64,000 bases of DNA from NCBI GenBank assembly GCA_000733355.1, contig JNVV01000004.1, positions 981,046 to 1,045,045 of the forward strand. Direction: 5' to 3'. Each line of letters begins with the position of its first letter. Within the stretch, counting starts at the first letter, position 1. The translations under genes and the position numbers were made by a program. This DNA comes from Falciphora oryzae. Its lineage: Eukaryota > Ascomycota > Sordariomycetes > Magnaporthales > Magnaporthaceae. Positions 55,035-64,000 of the stretch are shown here, piece by piece. The notes under the pieces are model-generated. The model did not search any database and was not told the DNA's origin. It saw nothing but the letters and a program-made list of their open reading frames with translations.

Positions 55035-57403
55035 CGTCACTCACGCGCTGGTGGTGGTGGTGGTGTGTGTGTGTGTGTGTCGGTCGGGCGTGTGGCCAAC
55101 GGAGGATGGATGGATGGTTGCTCCTATCCAAAAAGAGCACGCACCGTTCGATCGCAGGCGCTCGCTCCCAATTAAGGGCTACAGAGATGGTAGACAAACC
55201 CAGGAAGAAGAAAAAAAGAGAGGGGCCCAAAAAAAATAACGAGTGTAGCAGTAAGACCGAATGAATCGGATTCAACCGTGCGGGCGTGGCTTGCTGAAAG
55301 AAGCTTCTTGTGGATTTTTTTTTCTTTGCTTCTGGCGGCAACCCTCGCAAAGTTTCGGACGCCAAGACCACGGCCGATAGGCGATCTGTAGCGGGCGAAT
55401 AACCTGGGCGGGCCGGGTTGGTGGCACGCTTGAACCCTGCGGCTAAAAACTGGCACCGGGACGACGAGGCAGGAGCTGTAGGAGAAGCTCGTGCGGGCAA
55501 AGGGAAGCTAGGGAGGAAGAACGGGATAGAGAAACAGGTACTCCCGGCCGATGTGATGATTGATCGAGTCGCTCAGCATCAGCCCGATTCTTTTCTTTGG
55601 TTCCCGTTTCCCACTTCCCCCTAAAAAGACCAACAAACAGTTCCTCACGCAACGTGGAGGTGGAACCACGCACGTATAGGGCGAAATTAACAGGCAGAGG
55701 AGATTGCTGCCAAGTTTCGCTTGCTGGCCGCGGCTTCGCGGGAGTCCACCCATTCCATAACTGGGCCTCCGACTGGGGACGTCCCAGAAGCAGAAGGTCG
55801 GGGCCGGCCGGTCCAGAGACCTCGAATGCAGCAGATTGAAAAGGGTGCCTCTTTCAGAAAGAGAATGGATGGCTATCTGCATGGAGCTTTTACCACAGCC
55901 ACACACTGGAAGACGGGAGTCCGATTGCCAGATCCGAGCAACCCCACATCGACTTCACACCAACGCATTGTGTGAGCTTTTGTCGCGCCCCAATTTTCTT
56001 TTGTCAACCCTCGTCTTCCCCACCATTCAAGTTTGGAACCACTTGCTACCTCTACAGTGGTATTCCCCAGGCAGCAGCATACAGGGCTCACAATGGATCA
56101 TTGGCGGCTCGTGTGCTGCAGGTCCCCGTAGAGCTGCTCTGAAGCGGTGACGTTGGATGGGCCTCGTCAACCCACATATTTTGGACATTGGGCACGGCGA
56201 CACGCGCAGGCACATCCGGAAACGTTAGCGGCATTCGCACCAATGCCCACTCCGGGCCACTGACTCCGGACAACTATATCCCGGACAAGAGCGGACGTCA
56301 TTGCGAGTTTTAGCATCGCTCGCCTCAGCGTGGGGGCCCGCCCGACTCTGGACCGAGACGGAGCCGCGTCGCCCAGGTCCAGGCTTGCTCGTTGAATAAT
56401 GGGAAAGGGGGGCCCCGATTCAGACTGGGAAGAGGTTCTCCACTGGTTATCTCATCGATTTGCAGCTGGCTGAGAGCAGCGAGCCACCCACCACTGTGAT
56501 AACAACCAAGTTGTCGCACCGCGCCGTCCCGGGGACTGTTGCAACAAATGATGCCATCGATGACTCGCATGGGGTTTTTCTCCGAAATCAACAAGACCGG
56601 ATACCGGAGAGCAGCAAAACTCGAAATTCGGATGGTCAGCTCCAAAACCCGTTTCGGTCCAATTGCGGAGAGGGCTGGAGCTTGCCGCGCCCGCGTGCGC
56701 CGCTAGTGCGCTTGATTGGCGGGTGCCTGGCTGCTGCCCCTGGCGGTCTGTCGGCCGCACCTGTCCGCTTTGGAATTTTACGTGTGCTTTCCGTGTCTTG
56801 TTCTTTTGTCAATTTGCATCCTCAACGAGTAAGGTGAGACGAGGGACTGCGTCAGGAAGGGATTTTTGTCACACTATGCACAGTGCCCATCTAGAACAGC
56901 ATCTATACAGTATATCTTGACACGCGCGAGAGAGCACATCTCACCCCTGGGCTGTCGTACTGTTGTCACTGTTGTCCCTGCTGAGCGGGCTGCAAACATC
57001 GACAAACAAACAAAACAAGGTGTGGCTGACGGCCAAGCCAGATCCAGCCACGCATCACGCCAGCTGCTGTTGCCTTTCTGAAGGAACGGTTTCATCTCCC
57101 AGGTCCGACAAGCGACGGCCCACGGTTCAGCAATCAGCAAGCCCTTTTTCTGCTGGTGGGACCGACACGACCAACTGCAGAAATATTGCGGTGACCTGGC
57201 ATCTGGCTCGTCCAGTCCACTCGCTCGTCGATTTGTTTTGACCCCTCCGCATATACTTGGCTGGCGTCTTTCCACTGCAAACATTGAACCACATCGCTGC
57301 GGCAGGCTACTTGCAGCCTTAAAGTAACCGGCCTCGTCGAGCCCAGTCGTAGCCTCCCCCAAAATCCCTTTTTCCATTGGCTCCCATACACACCAGCCTC
57401 ACT
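55035..57403. other. Gene-free region of 2.4 kb
   Basis: Divergent promoter space for the transporter and UDP-galactopyranose mutase. A GGT/GT microsatellite lies at about 55041-55081. Many short ORFs on both strands, none with a motif. Confidence 0.5.
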
Positions 57404-59297
<1,894 letters not shown>

Positions 59298-60213
59298 GAC
59301 AAGGCGCCGCCGCCGCCGCCGTCAGGGAGAGTGCTGCGCCCCTTCGTGGGGGGAATCTACTACTGGGAGGAAGTTCCCCAAAGGGGAAGTGAATGCGAAT
59401 GAGGAAAGGAGGGCGAACCGTCTTGTGTTTTGACTTTATGCTATGCTGCTACCTCCGTTCAGTTGAGCGTGTTTCGGGTTTCTCTGCTATTACATATACG
59501 GCCGCACGATCATGAGATGGGATTTTTTTTTCTTATGGATGCACTTGGTGCCACCCGAGCGGGTCGTCTTCGCCATTGTGTGTGGGTGCGATGGGTTAAA
59601 TATAAATAGACGAGAGACGTCGAGACGGGGGCTATTAGATCTAGATAGAGCTCTGCCGCCGCGATCGCCTGCCTACGTGTTTGATGCAGCTTTCCATGCA
59701 CCGCAGATCCAGGAATGCAGCAGGCGTGGAAACCTGCACACAAAAACCCCAAACGGCAAATAAATGGATGGCCTCGGACCAAACAGCTGCTGCAAGGCCA
59801 CAACTCGCAAGGGCTGCCGCCTATACACGACAGTGACTAGCTACCTACATATATCCACGCACGCAAGGTCAGCACTATGCAACAGAAGCTCGGTGGGTTC
59901 GGTCAGTGCAGAGTTCGTGCGGATTCCCCCCCTCTTTCCGGGACGAAAGGAAGCGAAGCTAGCTGATGTTGATGCGGAGGGCGACGACAAGACAGACGCC
60001 ACACAGCGTCTATTCCCTACAGGCCATGTCGCCGTCGATGCTCTTGCCGCATGCGATCGGCCGTGTGACATGGAACATAGTTCATGCAAAACACAGTCCA
60101 TGCAAAACGCTCTCTCGTGAACTTCGGGGTATACGGCGTATGCCATCCATCCAACGGCCAACCCCCCATTTTTTTCCTCCCCCTTTTCCGTATTTTCGAT
60201 ATTCTCCCCCATC
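59298..60213. other. Convergent 3' intergenic, 916 bp
   Basis: Between the mutase stop and the P450 stop. Nothing coding recognised. Confidence 0.6.
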
Positions 60214-61975
60214 TCAAGAAGAAGTCTTCTCGGCCCCGGCAGCCCCAGCCTCCCAGAACGCGACCGTGACGCCATCGTGCGGCTGCAGCACGATCTCGGC
60301 CCTGAGCGTCGGCTTGCCGCCGTCCACCTCGGCCATGTAGCTGACGACGCGGTCGTAGCGCTGGAACATGCGCACGAGCACGTACCCCATCTCGGTCAGC
60401 GCGAACTGCTGCCCGATGCAGATGCGCGGCCCGCCGTTGAAGGGTATGTACTGCCAGGGTTTCGGCTGCCACACGAACCAGCGCTCCGGGCTGAAGACGG
60501 CCGGGTCGGCGAAGTCGGCCGACGTCGGCGGGTACAGGTCCGCGCGCCGCTGCATCAGGAGCGTCGAGTAGCCGATGGGCGTGTCCTTGAGCACCGGCAG
60601 CGGCTGCGAGCCGTCGGGCCCGCCGCCGCGGGGGAGCGTCGTGTCGGTCAGGGCGAGGCGAACGTTGAATGGCACGGCCGGATAGAGGCGCAGCGTCTCG
60701 TTCATGACATTCTGGAGGTGCTTCATGCTCTTGAGGTCGGCGTAGGTCGGGGTGCGGTCGAAGCCGACGACCTGCGCGATCTCGGCGCGCAGGCGCCTGA
60801 CGCACTCCGGGTGGCGGCCGAGCTCGTACATGGTCCACGACAGCGTCGCGGCCGTCGTGTCGCGGCCGGCCAGCAGGACGGCCATGATCTGGTCGCGGAT
60901 GACCTTGCGGTCGCGCGTGAACGAGGCTAGCTCGTGCAGGAACGTGTATCCCTGGTCCGACTTGGTCTTGGTGGCCAGCTCCTCGGGCGACAGCCGCAGC
61001 GCGCGCTCGATGAAGATGTTGATGTACTCGTCCACCACCTTCAGCCCCGCGTTGTACGACTGGCGTGGCACCAGGACCTGGAGCGGGCCGGCGCGCGAGA
61101 TGATGTTTTGCATGCGCTGCACCTCGTTGAAGGCGTCGGCAAACTCGGTTCGGTGTGTTCTGTTGTCGCATGTTAGTATTTTCTCGGTGACATCCTGGAA
61201 GCGCTGATATCGGCCATAAAGACCCACGTCATAGACTTGGCTTCCTTGCCCAGCAGAAAGTCGGTGGCGACATCAAGCGAGTAGCGGAAAAACAGGTCGC
61301 TGATATCCAGACGACGGCCGTTGACGGCGGCCATGTCGACAGGCTGGTCCTCACCATCGAGGGCGCCGCCGTTTGCGACGCAGCGGAAGAAGGTCTGGAT
61401 GTGGGTCTCGAAGCAGTGCAGGTCGCTGACGCGGTCCTTGATGAACTGCGGGCGCAGCAGCTGGCGGCTGGCGTGCCACTTGTCGCCGTCGGTGGCGAAG
61501 ATGCTGTCTCCCAGGAAGGGCTCCCACTCGCGGTGGAAGGGCTCGCCCTTGCCGTAGTCGGAGAACTGCGTCGCCAGCAGCGCTTTGATGTTCTCCGGGT
61601 CCGCCGTCAGCGCGATGCGCCGCGTCAGCATGCGGCCCTCGACCGTCCACGACCTCGTCCGCTCAAAGTGCGACATCCATAGCTCGAAATTCTTGTGCGC
61701 CAGGGCCGCCTTTATGGTCCTGTATATCATATCGAAGCCTGCCATATGGGTGCATGCGCATGTGTGAGCAAGGGCAAGGCATTGGTACCTCAAAAGGGGG
61801 CTCGCTCACCGAAAGGTAGATCGGCATGCATCGCTGGGCCGTGTGACCCGAGTCTCCTGATCTTGATCTCCTCGATAATCTTGTTGACAGCTAGGTAGAC
61901 AACAAACGAGCCCACGAGCCACACCACGATCCCCTTGACGGAGGCGTGCTCCAGGGCTGCCTCGAGAAGCCCCAT
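60214..61975 (-). CDS. Cytochrome P450, CYP52-like (alkane/fatty-acid hydroxylase clan)
   Basis: Exons 61975-61810, 61738-61228 and 61159-60214 encode 540 aa. An N-terminal signal anchor (VVWLVGSFVVYLAV, about 17-30) places it in the ER membrane. P450 hallmarks follow: RPQFIKDRVSD before helix C, I-helix AGRDTTAATLSW, ExxR in NETLRLYP, PERW, and the haem-cysteine motif FNGGPRICIGQQFA. The HREWEPFLGDSIFATDGDKW segment and the overall layout resemble CYP52/CYP539 enzymes, which hydroxylate the terminal carbon of alkanes or fatty acids; substrate is inferred. The second intron (68 bp) has a perfect TACTAAC branch site. Full length and without defects. Converges on the mutase. Confidence 0.92.
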
Positions 61976-64000
61976 GTTGACTTGGGCGCTGGTTGTTAAT
62001 AGTCTGGGTGTTCCGATCCCCTTATTCGACTGGTGTTGAACCCAGTCCAGGGCTAAAAAGGGGTGTGGACCAAGGAGTTTGCCGACGGCGCACTCCTCCG
62101 CTTCAAAGGCCTAGAAGGTGTGACTGCCAGATCCGACCACAAACGTGTGGTCAAGAGGAAGGATGATACCACTCCCCTTGATGAATATCGATACAGATGT
62201 ATGTTCAAGTAAAGGGGTGGGCGATTATAAATGAGATGGCGGGGGAGGACCTTTTAAGGAGAGATGGTCTGGTGGAGGAGAAAAGGGCAGATCTTCGTGA
62301 AAAGGGAGGGTCCGGAGGGTCCGGACGGGATGAAAGGTGAGGTAGGGGGAAGGATATGGTAGGTAGTTTAAGTACTGGAGAGACACTAGTGCAACCCCTG
62401 ACAAGCGATGGATCATAGATCCTGGACGACGGCAGGATGAAGTGCCTGATTGAGGTGTGGCTATACACAGTTGATGTGCGTACGAGTGAGGGTGTGTGGC
62501 CCCTCTGAGCCTGGGGTTGTTAAGACGGATATACGCAGAAGGTTCGACCCTCTCCAGACGGCCAGGAGCGCCGGAGATCAGGTTTGGCCGACGAAGTGAA
62601 TGGTTGGATGCGTGTACGCCGGCTGTTCCATGACACACCACCGAGGGGGTGGTTCGTGGGTGCCACGACTGGGGTTCTTGGTCCCCGCCGCTGTGATGGC
62701 GGGCAAAGGGAGCGACGGTGGTAGATCGGCACCACTCGCCGTCCAGCAGCGTTCCCCCCTACCCCTTCCCTTACCCGGGGTGGCGCCAGATACAGGATAG
62801 TGCCTGAGATCTCTCATCTGGTGTCTGGTCCAGCTTGCGGACCAAAAAACGGACCCCACTGGCCCCGTGTGGCCTGCGTCCTCAAGGTCATGGCGGGCGA
62901 CGTGTTATAGGAATCGGATACAGTACTGTACTGTAGTGTGTGTATGCTGTAGGCTGATTCCATGGGTATTCCCGTCTCGTGCCATAGTGGGTATGCACCA
63001 TGTACATGGCGTGGCGTACACGGTGCGGTGTGCATATGTACGGACCATGTGAGGCAGAGGTGTGAGAACGCACAGATTATTTTCATGTCCGTCCCAGATT
63101 TTAAGGTTGCGTTGCGCCCCTTCGCACGGTTTCGCGCAGGCTGGGCTGGCCTCTGAGCGGGCAGCCACTCGTCACGAAAACAGGCGAATTGCTAAGGGTA
63201 AAAGAGAGGCATGGGAGAGCGCCTATGCGTGTGTGCGTCGATGTCGGCCCACGGTAGGTACTGATGAGGGACGTCGCTGGAGCATCGGCCCCCTGTCCTG
63301 GCACAGACGTGTTCGTCAGTACTGACTGGACGTAGGGGGCACAGGCTACAAGGGCATACAGCCTGTCGGCTAGCTGCCTGGCTGAACACTTGTCCTCCTC
63401 TCTCGTATGCGGATGCAAGTCAAAGTCGTCGACGGCAAGGGATAGATGAGGGCGCACATAGATCCCAATGAGGCGACGAGCGGAACGGAAGGAGGAGTCA
63501 CTGTGTGTATCCTGCGTCCATATACTGTGCTGTATATGTAGTCAATATGTAGATCCCTGCCAGGAGAGAAGAGGGGAAGGGCCTCAGTGCCGAGGCACAG
63601 AAGGCGGAGAAACTGAAAAGAACAAGGTAGGCGTGCCAAGGTAGCGAACGGCCACGCCCTATAGGCAACGTCAAGCACGCGATATCACCTGGCTGGATCG
63701 GGTATGGAGGTCGCGAGGCATCGATCTTGCGAGCGTCGCATCCCATCCAGTCAGCGCTGCATTGCAGGCGACGGTCGTCGGCAGGGAGGTCAGTTCCAAG
63801 GCCGGTCGGAACCGGCTAGGTCTTTGCCAAGAGGGAGCTGGCGGTGTTGCGCACATCTCTATTTTGTTTCCATTTTCGCTCGCTGTTGGGCGTTTTGTCT
63901 TGGACGTGGACGGTGTTTGGGAGTGCGCCGCTGGTCCAATCTGGGCGGTGGTGTTTGTGTGCCCGCTTCCCCTCCAATGAAAGAATCGACATGACGCGAC
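61976..64000. other. Gene-free right end
   Basis: Upstream of the P450 start I see only short, motif-free ORFs on both strands. No repeat, tRNA or transposon was recognised. A gene whose body lies beyond the window cannot be excluded. Confidence 0.45.

Overview
The window looks like nuclear DNA of a filamentous ascomycete (Pezizomycotina, most likely Sordariomycetes). Coding exons are GC-rich. Introns are mostly 56-121 bp with GT...AG ends and CTRAC-like branch sites. The gene content is also typical: an NLR with a NACHT domain, a Clr5-like/ankyrin protein, UDP-galactopyranose mutase, a CYP52-like P450, an Nce101-type miniprotein and eL27. No database search was possible; all gene models were built by reading exons, splice sites and motifs by eye.

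Region 1-11.8 kb is accessory in character, with few genes and much unexplained DNA. A minus-strand homeobox gene (1046-3419) has its homeodomain interrupted just before helix 3 by an intron. That intron carries a 919-bp element with 145-bp terminal inverted repeats, flanked by TA, that encodes a 158-codon ORF of unknown function. The expected GT donor of the intron reads AT and is followed by a poly-A run. Next come a small unknown gene and a five-exon NLR (alpha/beta-hydrolase plus NACHT, no recognised C-terminal repeats), then 2.4 kb with simple-sequence tracts only.

Region 11.8-36.9 kb is gene-dense: a P4-ATPase flippase, a PAQR/Izh receptor with two very short exons, the ribosome-biogenesis factor SDA1, a Clr5-like/ankyrin protein, an RraA-like enzyme, an Hsp70-like ATPase, an unknown coiled-coil protein, an RBR ubiquitin ligase and an atypical Rho/Ras-like GTPase with a long N-terminal extension.

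Region 37-64 kb holds a tentative unknown gene, a PrpF-family isomerase, kynurenine aminotransferase converging on an aldehyde dehydrogenase, a multi-finger ZZ-like zinc protein whose exons are tandem duplicates, a TTC36-like TPR protein, an Nce101-type protein sharing a divergent promoter with eL27, a triose-phosphate/nucleotide-sugar transporter family protein, UDP-galactopyranose mutase and a CYP52-like P450. The last 2 kb show no gene.

I see no biosynthetic cluster and no sign of one dedicated system. The most unusual points are the transposon-bearing homeobox intron, the intron-phased zinc-finger duplication, 3' splice sites that sit directly after poly-A runs, and the GTPase with an altered G3 motif.
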